From NCBI RefSeq assembly GCF_900090045.1, contig NC_041785.1:1364001-1428000 (forward strand): a stretch of 64,000 nucleotides of DNA, in the 5' to 3' direction. The number at the start of each line of letters is the position of its first letter. Position 1 is the first letter of the stretch. Positions 1 to 11,156 of the stretch are shown here, one piece after another. The stretch comes from Plasmodium malariae. Its lineage: Eukaryota > Apicomplexa > Aconoidasida > Haemosporida > Plasmodiidae. A program made the position numbers and the translations under genes. The notes under the pieces are model-generated. The model made no database searches. It saw nothing but the letters and a program-made list of their open reading frames with translations, and was not told where the DNA came from.

Positions 1-3000
1 ATATTAGAATCGAACTGGTTTATAATATCTTTTTTTAAAGAATATAAATATTTTAGTATGTTTAATCTTTCTAATTTAGCTGCTTGTATAAATGGTAGAG
101 ACCATAAATTATGTCCTTTTTGTAATAATTGCGGGTATTTTTTTAATAATAATTGTACTGTTGATAAATCATTCTTAAATATTGCACATGATAAAACTTC
201 AGTTAATATGTGTCTATTACATACTTTTTCTCCTGCTCCTGCATCAATAAAATGATTAACCCATGCTTTATTTAAATTATATGCTAATAATATAGGAGTA
301 AATTTATTATGATAACACCAGTTTGGATCTGCTTTATTTTCTAATAATAATTGTATAATTTCACTTATATTATTTTCACAAGCTAAATACAAAGGAGATT
401 TATAATCTCTAACATATGGGCATATAATATTTAAATTTTCACCACTTTTTACTAATGAACTAACAATCGAAAAATTCTTTTTTTTTATTGCTATGTTTAA
501 GGGTATATAACCATTCTCTATATCAATTGGATAAGTAACATAATAACTATCACACATGTTTCCATATGGGCATACACATATTGTGTTACAATTATCATTT
601 TTTTTTATTGCATCCAACTTTGATGCATCGAACTCGTAAGTAGTGCTCTCCCTTTCGTTTACAACACTATTCATTTCATGCGAGTTCCTTTTCTCGTTGA
701 AAGTTTCTTGTACACATTCTTTACTCATGGTTCCCTTCTCATGTGTTCTATCCTTCTTCCTTTCTTCTGGGTTACCATTATGATCCTCATTTATGCATTT
801 GCTACTATTTCGTTCTGCATTACTATTACGATCATTATACTCATACCGTTCTGTACTACTTGATAATGTAACATTATTAGATCCTTCGTTCTTGTTAATT
901 TCCTCGTTTTCCTCCCTGTTTGAGTCCTTATTTGTATCCCTGTTTGGGTCCTTATTTGTATCCTTGTTTGGGTCCTTATTTGTATCCCTGTTTGAGTCCT
1001 TGTTTGCATTATCACCATGGGTCGAATCTTTATCTGTAGTAGCGGGGCTCTTATAGCAATACTGTATGATGTTGTTTTTCTTTTTCCTTTTTCTTCTTTC
1101 TTCTAGCAGTACTTCAACAAACTCTTTACACTCATTTTCGCATGCAATATATAGAGGGGACTTACCTAAATAATCCCATATATCAACTTTTGCCCCTCCT
1201 TTTAAAACTAAATAAAAGAGATATCTATTTTTTTTGCTAATTGCTAAAGATATTGGTAATGTCCATACATCTATACCTCCTATTTCATCCGTTTCAATAG
1301 TTAAGGGGGTATTTGATAATAACTCACTTCCCTTATTTCTTAGTAAATAAACTAAATTATTATTTTTGTATTTTTCACTTTTACTCAAATCATATAATTC
1401 TTCTTGTATCTTTTTACTCAACTTGACACATATTTTTATGTTCTCATTTTTTAGTGCAACACTATATCCTTTTACATATATATCTAATCCTATACTTTCT
1501 AAAAAACACTTGCTTCCCCAAGAACCTAAAATATCTAAATTAGGTTGTACAAAATGGGACTGTATGTACGGATCATCTACAGTAATTAAATTTTTATAAC
1601 CATTTGCAAATGGACAGTCTTCACAATTACATTTAAAATTTATTTCATCCGTTAAGTATATACAATTTTTCCCATTACATCTACACTTATTCAAATTTTT
1701 CTCTTCATCTTCTTCGTCTTCGTCCTCTTCTTCTTCATCGAATGTGTTCATATTATTGTGTAAAATATTCATACAGAAAATATTTTCTGCCGTTAATAAT
1801 TTCGTTTTTTTATTATTCACTCGAGTACTCTTTTTATTATTATTGCTACTAATACTGTTATTATTGTTATTATGATTATGATTATTATTATTACTACTAA
1901 TACTATTATGATTATGATTATTATTATGATTATTATTATTATGATTATTATTATTATTATTATGATTATTGTAATTATTATTATAATCATTACTGTTTTC
2001 ATTACTGTTATCATTACCGTTATCATCAATATTTTGCTTTTCTAATTTTTTTTTTCTCTTACTTTTTTCCTCCACCTCATGGTTCGGTAGTAAATTATTT
2101 TCCTTTAACTTGTTTGCTGTGTTGTTATCATTACTTCTTTCTACATGAAAACTGTCTTCATCATTCCTCTTGTCATTTGTTTTTTCTTCATTTTTCCTAA
2201 TTTTACGAATTTTCTTTTCTTCATCAAAATATTCATGGAATCCTTTATCCTCACTTTTTCTCTTACTGTGTTCATTTATCTGACGTCGACCAAAGCTTGC
2301 ACTGCTGTTCATGTTATCAGTGCTATTACTTCTGATACTAACCTTGTAAACAATTTCCTTCTTTTCCTCATTAGAGTCCTCCTTTTCCCTTTTTTCGTAC
2401 TTACCATTTACCCCATTTTGATCGCACTTGGTAGTAAAATAATTATTCTCAAAATTATTTAAAAAATTATTGTTCCTTTCTTTACTATTACTATTATTAT
2501 TACTATTATTATATGTTGATGCGTATTCCCCCAATAAAAATTCATCAAATATATCCTTCTTCTCATGCATATTGTCGTGTACATGTAACAAATTATATTC
2601 TGCTTCCAAATGTGCTGACTTGTTCAAGCATTTCTCATGATCATTTTTTGTATTCGTATTATTTGGTGTACTTGAACTTAATGCGGCTATATGTGTGTCA
2701 GATTTTTTATTCTGAAAAGCATTTTTCGAAAAATTATTATAATCTTTTTGATTAAAATTATTTTGTACCTTTGTAGAATAACCAAAATGTTTCATAGTGT
2801 TATAAAAGAAGTTATTAAATAAACTAAAATTATTGTTCGTTTCTGACTGACTAATACTACACTCTGTTTCACTATTTAGGACTGATTTCAACTTTTTCCT
2901 ATTACTATTATTATTGCTACCGCCAATGTTAATATTGCTACCACCAACATTAATATTGCTACCATCAACATTATTATTCATACCACTGATATTATTATTG

Positions 3001-4745
3001 CTACCGCTACCATTATTATTTTTATTGTTCAGGACTGCAGTATAATCTATTAGGTTGGTTCTATCTATATGTGTTCCGTCTATGCAACTTTGTAAACTCA
3101 TCATATTATATTTATTATTTTCGTTAATTACTTTCCTATTACTTTCATCGTTCGCAGATGATGAAATTACTGAGTTATCAAAAGTTTTCATGTTTTCAAG
3201 AGTCTTACGCAAATTTTTTAGTTTGTGATAAATTAAATGATTCTGATTATTCGCTCTATTAATAATAAAATTAGAAACTATAAATATGGGTTCTAGCCAA
3301 GCATTCGAGAAGGAACAAATAAAATTTGTAAAGACAGGCCAGTTACTCTTTTTTAGCATTACTGTTAAAGGAGCACAAGTTAAATATTTGTTCCTAACAC
3401 ATTTTATACTTAACGTCTTTAACGATGGTAACCTCGTTTGTGCTAACACTTCTAACGTTTTATCTGTTAAATGATGACAATAATCAAAATAAATTTCTTG
3501 TAAATTATATATAAATAAATGTTTTGTATTTAACGAATCAAAATTGTATATCTGGTTTAATACATTTGCCACAGTAATATCTTTTATCAATGTACACAAA
3601 GTAAAATCTAGGCAAAGTCTTCTTCTAACAGATCTATGAATATGCTTATAAATTCTAGGGAATACATATTCATATATAATCTTAGGGTTATACCCTAAAT
3701 AACTATTAAATATTAATCTATTATTCCATACTCTATATTTCCTTTTGTAGAAATATTTACATGTTTGACTTAGGTTAATAATTGTATGTACATCTAAAAA
3801 GGGTTCAATGCATTTTATATATCTTTTCCATTTTTCGTTTTTTTTATTAATAATTATATTTAAATTATTTTCATTCATAAATATTTCAGATAAATTCCCT
3901 TTCTTTAGTGTACCATCAATATTTAGATATGCATCCGAATTTAATTTAAATAAATCGTTAATACTTATACTATTCGTTTTTTCTATAGCACTTTCCCTTT
4001 TTAATTGAGCTAAACTGTTGTTGCCATCTTTTTCTATGGAACTTGTTAAATCATTATTCTCGGCAACACTTGTGTCGTTTATGTCTACAATGTTAAGATG
4101 GTTTTTATCGCTAATATCAGGGTAACTTCTATCAGGGGTATTTGGCATACTTTTAACTGTATCATTAGTACATTTTTTATCGGCATCATTTGAGCATTTT
4201 CTATCAGCATCATTCGAGCATTTTCTATCAGCTTCATTCGAGCATTTTCTATCAGCATCATTCTTGTATTTATTATCCTCAGCATTTGTACTGCTCTTAT
4301 CAGCAACATTTGTACAATTTTTATCGGAAACGTTAAGATTATTCTGTTCAGCAATCGTTGTTTTATTATTTCCAATAACAATATTTAAACTATTCTTTTC
4401 TGTCGTATTTGCATTACTTAAATCGACTGTGTTCGCACTATTTATATCTTCTACATTTGCATTATTTCTTTTTATAACACTTATGCTGCTTTTTTTAGCA
4501 GTATTATTAATTGTATTCATAACTACAATTCTGCTAATGTCATTAGCATTTTCATTATGCCCTCTTTCATAATTTTCTTTTTCATTTTCGTTCTTATTTA
4601 ATTCATTATCCTCATCTTGAGATAAGGATTTGATATCATTATTAAAAATTAAACGTAATTTATTCAGAATATATTTATTTACATCATCTTCTTTTGTCTC
4701 ACTTCCTTTCGCGGTTGAATCATTGTAATATTCAACACTCTTCAT
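1..4745 (-). CDS. F-box/LRR/ankyrin-repeat protein, 3' end beyond the window
   Basis: One open frame runs without a stop from an ATG at 4745 to the left edge, about 1,580 codons, so the C-terminus is missing. Residues about 305-350 (WKRYIKCIEPFLD, then INLSQTCKYFYKR) look like a degenerate F-box. Residues about 408-446 contain a cysteine-type leucine-rich repeat (LQEIYFDYCHHLTDKTLEVL), as in FBXL proteins. A Cys cluster with CRC and CNCEDC lies near residues 1018-1048. Ankyrin-like repeats (KSPLYIACEN, KSPLYLACENN) occupy about 1158-1213 and 1395 to the edge. The linkers are low complexity: an eight-residue DADRKCSN repeat, poly-Asn/His near residues 905-970, and an NKDPNKDT repeat. F-box proteins usually recruit substrates to SCF ubiquitin ligases, and the LRR and ankyrin parts would bind the substrate; that role is inferred. 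The reading is certain, the F-box call moderate. Confidence 0.85.
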   Translation of the reverse strand, partial: MKSVEYYNDSTAKGSETKEDDVNKYILNKLRLIFNNDIKSLSQDEDNELNKNENEKENYERGHNENANDISRIVVMNTINNTAKKSSISVIKRNNANVEDINSANTVDLSNANTTEKNSLNIVIGNNKTTIAEQNNLNVSDKNCTNVADKSSTNAEDNKYKNDADRKCSNEADRKCSNDADRKCSNDADKKCTNDTVKSMPNTPDRSYPDISDKNHLNIVDINDTSVAENNDLTSSIEKDGNNSLAQLKRESAIEKTNSISINDLFKLNSDAYLNIDGTLKKGNLSEIFMNENNLNIIINKKNEKWKRYIKCIEPFLDVHTIINLSQTCKYFYKRKYRVWNNRLIFNSYLGYNPKIIYEYVFPRIYKHIHRSVRRRLCLDFTLCTLIKDITVANVLNQIYNFDSLNTKHLFIYNLQEIYFDYCHHLTDKTLEVLAQTRLPSLKTLSIKCVRNKYLTCAPLTVMLKKSNWPVFTNFICSFSNAWLEPIFIVSNFIINRANNQNHLIYHKLKNLRKTLENMKTFDNSVISSSANDESNRKVINENNKYNMMSLQSCIDGTHIDRTNLIDYTAVLNNKNNNGSGSNNNISGMNNNVDGSNINVGGSNINIGGSNNNSNRKKLKSVLNSETECSISQSETNNNFSLFNNFFYNTMKHFGYSTKVQNNFNQKDYNNFSKNAFQNKKSDTHIAALSSSTPNNTNTKNDHEKCLNKSAHLEAEYNLLHVHDNMHEKKDIFDEFLLGEYASTYNNSNNNSNSKERNNNFLNNFENNYFTTKCDQNGVNGKYEKREKEDSNEEKKEIVYKVSIRSNSTDNMNSSASFGRRQINEHSKRKSEDKGFHEYFDEEKKIRKIRKNEEKTNDKRNDEDSFHVERSNDNNTANKLKENNLLPNHEVEEKSKRKKKLEKQNIDDNGNDNSNENSNDYNNNYNNHNNNNNNHNNNNHNNNHNHNSISSNNNNHNHNNNNNSISSNNNKKSTRVNNKKTKLLTAENIFCMNILHNNMNTFDEEEEDEDEEDEEKNLNKCRCNGKNCIYLTDEINFKCNCEDCPFANGYKNLITVDDPYIQSHFVQPNLDILGSWGSKCFLESIGLDIYVKGYSVALKNENIKICVKLSKKIQEELYDLSKSEKYKNNNLVYLLRNKGSELLSNTPLTIETDEIGGIDVWTLPISLAISKKNRYLFYLVLKGGAKVDIWDYLGKSPLYIACENECKEFVEVLLEERRKRKKKNNIIQYCYKSPATTDKDSTHGDNANKDSNRDTNKDPNKDTNKDPNRDTNKDSNREENEEINKNEGSNNVTLSSSTERYEYNDRNSNAERNSSKCINEDHNGNPEERKKDRTHEKGTMSKECVQETFNEKRNSHEMNSVVNERESTTYEFDASKLDAIKKNDNCNTICVCPYGNMCDSYYVTYPIDIENGYIPLNIAIKKKNFSIVSSLVKSGENLNIICPYVRDYKSPLYLACENNISEIIQLLLENKADPNWCYHNKFTPILLAYNLNKAWVNHFIDAGAGEKVCNRHILTEVLSCAIFKNDLSTVQLLLKKYPQLLQKGHNLWSLPFIQAAKLERLNILKYLYSLKKDIINQFDSN
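909..1005 (-). repeat. 24-bp in-frame tandem repeat (NKDPNKDT)
   Basis: About four copies of a 24-bp unit lie inside the F-box/ankyrin gene and code for Asn-Lys-Asp-rich octapeptides. They fall in a linker between the two ankyrin blocks, so the array is probably disordered and length-variable. Confidence 0.8.
1830..2035 (-). repeat. Trinucleotide tract coding poly-Asn/His
   Basis: ATT/ATG/ACT triplets on the plus strand read as AAT/CAT/AGT codons on the minus strand. They give a long Asn-rich stretch broken by His and Ser inside the F-box/ankyrin protein. Such tracts are typical of AT-rich Plasmodium genes and expand by slippage. Confidence 0.85.
4172..4268 (-). repeat. 24-bp in-frame tandem repeat (DADRKCSN)
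   Basis: Three near-identical 24-bp units and flanking degenerate copies code for Asp-Ala-Asp-Arg-Lys-Cys-Ser-Asn and variants near the N-terminus of the F-box/ankyrin protein. One regularly spaced Cys per unit is unusual for a Plasmodium low-complexity repeat. Confidence 0.8.
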
Positions 4746-5472
4746 GATAGGTTTAAATAAAAAATAATTTCCTTTCCCCTTTCTGCATTCACGTCTAATG
4801 TAAATACTTATACGTCCTATTATAAGTTTTTATAACACCTCTATAATAAATTACACAATACTTGGTTGTTTGTTTCATATTCAAATGAGTCCCTTTTTTT
4901 TTTTTTTTTTTAATATTATTTTTTCTTTTTTGCTTTATTGTCTTCTAGCTTTCTAAAAGTGCTTTATGTGCATATATTATGATTTTGTTTTTGTTTTTGT
5001 TTTTGTTTTTGTTTTTGTTGTTGACTTTGATTTTAATATTAGCTTTTACCTTAACTCTGAATTTGACTTTGAATTTGACTTGTATCTTTACGTTAACTTA
5101 AATTTTAACTTATATTTTAACTTTGACTTTTTGACAAGAGGGCAATTTCGTTATGCACCTGTGTATATATATACATACGTATATTCAAAAAAATATTGAG
5201 GAAAAAACATAAAAGCAGCTTATTTTATTCATTAGATTACACTAATTGTAACATGCAAATTCATTTTTTTTCTTTATCCCCTCAAATTAGGACATTAAAA
5301 AGAAACAAGGGTGATATAATTTAAACTACTTTTTTTTATTTCTCTTTTTTTATGTTATTAAGTTAAGGATTTCACAATATACTAATTAATTTGTATGTAT
5401 GCAATACGTACAGTATATTCATAACTCTTGCATTAAAGTGTTTTTTATATTAAGTAATATATACGTAAGTAC

Positions 5473-5517
<45 letters not shown>

Positions 5518-6701
5518 AAATTAAAACTTATGAACATGCATATTACAATATGTATAAATAATGTAAGGGCGATAACATATTATTACTGTAACGAATGTAA
5601 TTTTGTAACGTGAATGTAATAATTATGTAAATTGTTTATTCGTGTTATATTATAAGTATTATAATGTTATATATATATATTTATATATATAACACTATAA
5701 AATATTATGAACATACTATAAAACATACATAAATATGAGAAAAACATAACTACTTGTTTCAATATCATATTATCATATTTTTTCTTAATATTTTATAATA
5801 AGTTTCTCAGAGTTATATATATTCATACATATACATAAATTATTTTAATTATATAATCTTTCTCTGAAGGGGAAAAAAAAAAAAAAAATACCTTTTAATT
5901 CATTATTGCATATTATGTAAAATTCACGTTCCTAAAAAAAAAAAAGAAAAAAAAAAAGGAACTAAAAAAATATATTCAATAATTAATCTTTGTGGTATTT
6001 TTTTTTTTATTTTTAACTGTTATTTCTTATGTATTAATATTTAAACTTTAAAAAGAAAAATTATACATGTAAAACTTAAGCTTCTTAACTTTTCCACATA
6101 TTATAATGTACATGTGTAACATATATATTACATACAAATGTATATAATACCAAAAATGCACTTTGTGATATTTTAATTTTTCAAATGAAAGTTAATAAAT
6201 TAAATATATGCCACATTAAAACAAATACAAATTAGTAATTAGTCACTATAGTAAATAGAATGTTTTACATATTATGCCTAGTGTTTTATCTCTATTTTTT
6301 TTTCTTTAAAAAAAATAAGAAAACGTGTTCTATAAATAATTATATAAAAACATATACTATGGAAAAACGTGAAGCGAAAAAAAAAAAAAAATTAACAACG
6401 TCATGAAGTGAAATAATTTAAATAAACAATATATGTATACTCATAATAATTAAGCAGAAAAAAACCACTTCACTGAAAATACATACGAGCAACAGAGGAA
6501 ACGAGATAATTCTGTATTATATTTATAAAATTGTTAAAATATGTTGATATAATGTGGCTTCATAAAGTTTTATAATATGTAATTAAAATAAATATGTTTG
6601 TATTACATGGCTTATGTAGTAACATAAATGATAGTAATGTAGCAAGTGTTTATAAATACATGTCTTTCATTTAACAAGCCTCTTAATTTTGCTTTATGTG
6701 G

Positions 6702-6738
<37 letters not shown>

Positions 6739-8969
6739 GTATATATACAATGTATATACCTGTTTTGCTTATATTTTATATATAATTTTAACGCAGTTTT
6801 TTTTTTTTTTTTTTTTATTAATTTAAAATAAAAAACATTTTAAAAACAATACATTAAATGCACAAAACACATAAAATAACAACAGAGGAATATGTAATTT
6901 ACGCAAACATAAGATACACTAATAATAATTGTAATAGTGATAATGATAGTAAAAAGTATAAAAACAAAAAAGAAAAAAAAAAGATCTATATGAATTCAGC
7001 GTTATCTAAAATTTACAATTTTTTTTTTTTTTTTGAATTTGTATTTATTTTGTACAAGCTCAGAAGAAAATTTATTTGAGATTATTTTATGAAAAAAAAA
7101 AAAAAAATTTATAAACAAAATTGAAATATAAAAAAAAAGAAGTAATATTTTATATGCAATGTTTTTTAGATCATGATTAACATTTTGAATTAATGATAAG
7201 TAAATACATTACATATATAGCATTATATATCTTGTATATATTTAATATATATTACTGTATAAAAAATTATGTTTTATTATTTTCCACGTCGTATATATTT
7301 TTTCCTTATTAATATATATATATATATATATACATATATGCATACGTGCTTCTATATTTTTTTTATAAGTTTATAAAAAGATCTTGTTCATTAATTACGA
7401 AAACACAATTAATCAAGAGTTTTTGTAAATTATTGTTTTATATTTTGTCTTTTATTTATTTAAAAAAAACAAAAAAAAGAACAAAAGAACATGCTTATGC
7501 TTATCACAAAATCCAAGTAATTTAAATGGGCAAAAACAGAAGAAAAAAAAAAAAAAAAAAAAAAGATTGCCTTTTCTTTATTTAACCATTAATTTTTTTC
7601 CATCCTTTCAAAATATAATGTAAAATAAAATACCAGTAAAATGTGCAATAAGAATATACGGCTTAATACACACTTCAACATATAAGTGTGAATGTATTTG
7701 TTATAAATATTAAATAATTATATAAAAATAAAAGAAAAAAAAAAAAAAAAGCAAGCGAACATATCTTTTTTTAGTTCATCTCAAAATATTAATATATTCC
7801 ATCAACTTTTAGCAAACAGAAGATTATTTAAGCGAACATATGTGAAATTGTTACATATAAGTTGTACGCAAAAAAAAAGAAAAAAAAAAAGTAGAAAGGT
7901 GTCTTTTAAAACATAACAAAAAAAAAAATGTAACACATAGATGTCTAACTGTGAACGCAAATATATGTACATATATGCATAAACATATGTAACGGCAGAT
8001 CGAATATCACATCGCAAGATTAACCTTTGAAAAATGTTATTTTAACATCATTCTTTTTTATTTTATAACATTTATGTTGCAAAGTAAAATGTACATAATT
8101 ATATAATTACACCTGATTTTTAACACACATTTTGATGTTTTTTCTCTGTAAAAAAATTGTGCTATTTATATGTTGTAATTAAACAAAATTGTGGGTACTG
8201 CAAACCAGCTGGATGTTAATATAATATATATGTACATTCATATATATTATATGCATATATATGTATATATATACATATATACTTTTCTGATTAACAGGAA
8301 GAGTGAAATAATTTGTTGCTAACATTTCGCATATATTTTAAATAATGACAAATGAAAAATAAAAAAAAAATTTTATCTTCGATGACTGTGTTTTATGTCA
8401 AAACGCGGGGAATTAAAAATGCTATGCATGGTATAAACCGCTTATGTAATTATATATTAATATATATACTTTCGTAAAAAAACAAAAGGTAAAAATAAAA
8501 AAAAGTCCGCTGTTACATTTTGCGCATTTACTCGCTTTCGTACAGTTTTTTATATTAACGTAAGTATTTGCATATACAAATGTGTAAATATATATATATA
8601 TATTCACAAAATTTTTTACTGTTTTAATGCCAATTTTATTTGCGTTATTTGTTATATTTTTTAACCGTGTTGCATCCCACCATTTTTTTACATTCACAAC
8701 AAATAAACAATGTAACTGTTATAAGTGAACATAGATTATTATTAATTTACAATATACATTGATTAATGAACAGAAAAGAAAAAAAAGGGAAAAAAAAATT
8801 AATATAATTGTAAACACTGCGATGTCCAATTTGTGGATAATTTTTTTTTTTTTAGTCAAAAGAAATGAAGTTAATATAAATGTGTTTATATAAGCACGCC
8901 AATTGGTTTGTATATATATATATATATATGTATTTATGTATTTATGTATTTATTTATTTATTTATTTGT

Positions 8970-9004
<35 letters not shown>

Positions 9005-10303
9005 TTTTATTTTTGTTTTAAATTGAATTATTTAAGAACTCATTATAATGCAAAAAGATGAATTTTGTAGCCGAATGGCCAGCATAAGTTGAAATTAAAA
9101 TTGTCCATACGAGAGGAAATTTTTTCGTTTTTTGTATTTACTGATGTTAAGGAGTGTTTTGGAAAGTGAAATATAAAAACGAAATAATAATGAAGTAATA
9201 AAAAAAGTAAAGAAATGAAGATGTAATAAATATGCAAAGAAATGGAAAAAGAAAAACGTCTAATTCGACAAAGTTCAAAATACAGTCACCTATGACATTT
9301 ATAAAGAAAAATATCTTTTCCTTTTTTATTCTGTAGCTTGCGTTATCAACTAATTTTTAAATAAATTTATGATAATTAAACGCGTGTAAAATATTTCCAT
9401 ATGAAGATGTGCATTTAATATGTATTTTCTTTTAGAATTTAAATTTTCAATGACTGAAAATAATAAAACTTCAATGAGAAAAAAAAGAAATAATAATATA
9501 ATAAGGAATAATAAACAAGAAAAAAAAGAAAGTAATGATATTATAAGGAATAAAAAATGAAATTTAAAACTTCCACCTTCAAATCTTTTTATTTTTCCTT
9601 CAAAGGACCTTACGCATGCAAGCTTGCACATTCACAGGCGCTTCATTAACTTTGACTTTGTCTTTGTCTTTCAATTTGTATTTATGCTTTTTTTTTTTTT
9701 TTTTTTTTTTAATTTACTAATAGCTCTCTGAATGACAGAATAAAAATAACATCATTTGATTAAATTCATAAACTAACGATATCACTAAAATTTAAAGGGA
9801 TAAATAAAAGAGCTAGCCAAAATAAATTTTCTCAAACTTTAAAAAAGAAAAGACAGTTGTTCACAATTTAGTTTTTTCAAATATAGCACTTTCATGAATT
9901 AATAAGAAAAAAAAATATACATACATGCGTAAAAGTACAAACCTATATATATACATACGTATGTATATATATACGTTATATAAAAATATACATGTATATA
10001 AATATATATGTATTTTAGAGATACTATAGAGTTCCCATAATATTATATATCACCTTTTTACGAATATAACTCATATATTTATAACTGAAAAGTTTATAAA
10101 AAAGTAACGAATGTTATCATGTATATTATTTCTTGTATATTCAAATATTTTATAGAATAAGAAAAAATAAGGAGACGAATGCAAAGGGCGTATAAATATC
10201 GTCTTGTCTTATAACCCTACAACAAATATGTTTAAATAACTTTACTTTTTCCCCTTATATCTCAATCTTCATTATATCACATTTTTTATTTTATTTTAAT
10301 TAA
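4746..10303. other. 5.6-kb AT-rich intergenic region
   Basis: No convincing gene lies between the divergent F-box gene (-) and the RIIa-like gene (+), so both promoters should be here. The region holds a TTTTTG hexamer run near 4983-5020, (TA)n tracts near 5476-5512, 6704-6736 and 7313-7330, a TTTA tetramer array at about 8930-9006, and many poly(dA) or poly(dT) runs. Short reading frames in it are microsatellite-driven or nearly all Phe, Ile, Tyr and Lys and are not believable. A stretch near 8380-8700 is somewhat richer in G+C, but I see no tRNA or conserved RNA motif in it. Confidence 0.7.
8930..9006. repeat. TTTA tetranucleotide microsatellite
   Basis: About 18 copies of TTTA with occasional TGTA or TTTG variants. 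Intergenic and without coding potential. Confidence 0.9.
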
Positions 10304-10645
10304 ATGGAGCGAGAAATAGAATGCCAAACGGAAGCCCTTAACTTATCAGAGGAAATAAACATTTCTGAAAAAATAAATGACTTATTAGTTGCTTATGCAA
10401 AAAGTATAATATTGCATAATCCAGCTAAGAATGACGAAAATGAGTATGTAATAAAAAAAAAAATATACGAATGGTCGAAGGAATATTTTAAAAAATTATA
10501 TGATGAAAATGAAGGTAAAAATACAAATCTTGACAATGATTGTGATGTGAAATATGACCCCAGTGCTACTTCTACAGAGAGTAACGCAATAAAAGATCAA
10601 ATTAAAAAGGAGATGACGAGGGTAAATTTTAATAGGAACAGTTAA
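10304..10645 (+). CDS. Small RIIa/dimerization-docking domain-like protein
   Basis: 113 codons from the ATG at 10304, the first ATG after a long AT-rich leader. Residues about 24-65 resemble the RIIa/ropporin docking fold: a first helix INDLLVAYAKSIILHNP, then IYEWSKEYFKKL, which matches the family pattern of an aromatic and 'W-x-x-x-Y-F' in helix II. In ropporin-type proteins the two helices are joined by a short turn; here about ten charged residues (KNDENEYVIKKK) are inserted. RIIa proteins dimerise and bind amphipathic helices of AKAP or radial-spoke proteins, so a role in the male gamete axoneme is possible but inferred. The tail is acidic and low complexity. An AGG|GTAAAT near 10619 could be a donor leading to a slightly different last residue set. 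Convergent with the mL46 gene downstream. Confidence 0.75.
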   Translation: MEREIECQTEALNLSEEINISEKINDLLVAYAKSIILHNPAKNDENEYVIKKKIYEWSKEYFKKLYDENEGKNTNLDNDCDVKYDPSATSTESNAIKDQIKKEMTRVNFNRNS

Positions 10646-11156
10646 TAAAAAACATAACAAAAAATCCATATTTTTGTAGCACAAATAAGAGAAGCTTTAT
10701 TTTGTGTCATATTTGTCTGTCTATGTTTGTATATGTGCCTGCATATATAGTACGTGTATTACAGTAAACATATATATATTTATATAAATAATACCATGTG
10801 CTCCCCTTTTTTTACCATTTCGCGCTCATATACAAATGTGTATTCATAAACTTAATATGTGTGCATATAACTTAAAAACTTATTAAAAAGTCCAACAAAA
10901 AAATGATTGAAGTAATTGCACCTCTATGCATAATTGAAAAGCTGTAGATTCTCAGTACAAATAAATGCATAATAAATAAAATTTGCAAGAATATAATTCT
11001 TTTCTTTTATGTTCTTTCCCTTGTGTACAAATAAATGGACTCATGTATAGTTAACTAAACGTGCATATATGTACACATATGTGTTCATACTAACCTATAT
11101 ATGTACACGCTTAGGTAACTACCCATGAATGCATATATTTCTCCCTCCAACAAACA
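10646..11156. other. Convergent 3' intergenic region
   Basis: Lies between the stops of the RIIa-like gene (+) and the mL46 gene (-). AT-rich 3' untranslated sequence with TATATA runs; no gene or RNA motif seen. Confidence 0.7.

Noticed and set aside
8422..8697. Minus-strand 91-codon frame in the 5.6-kb gap
   Set aside because: Contains a TA microsatellite and a Phe-rich end; the Cys/Lys part alone is too short to trust.
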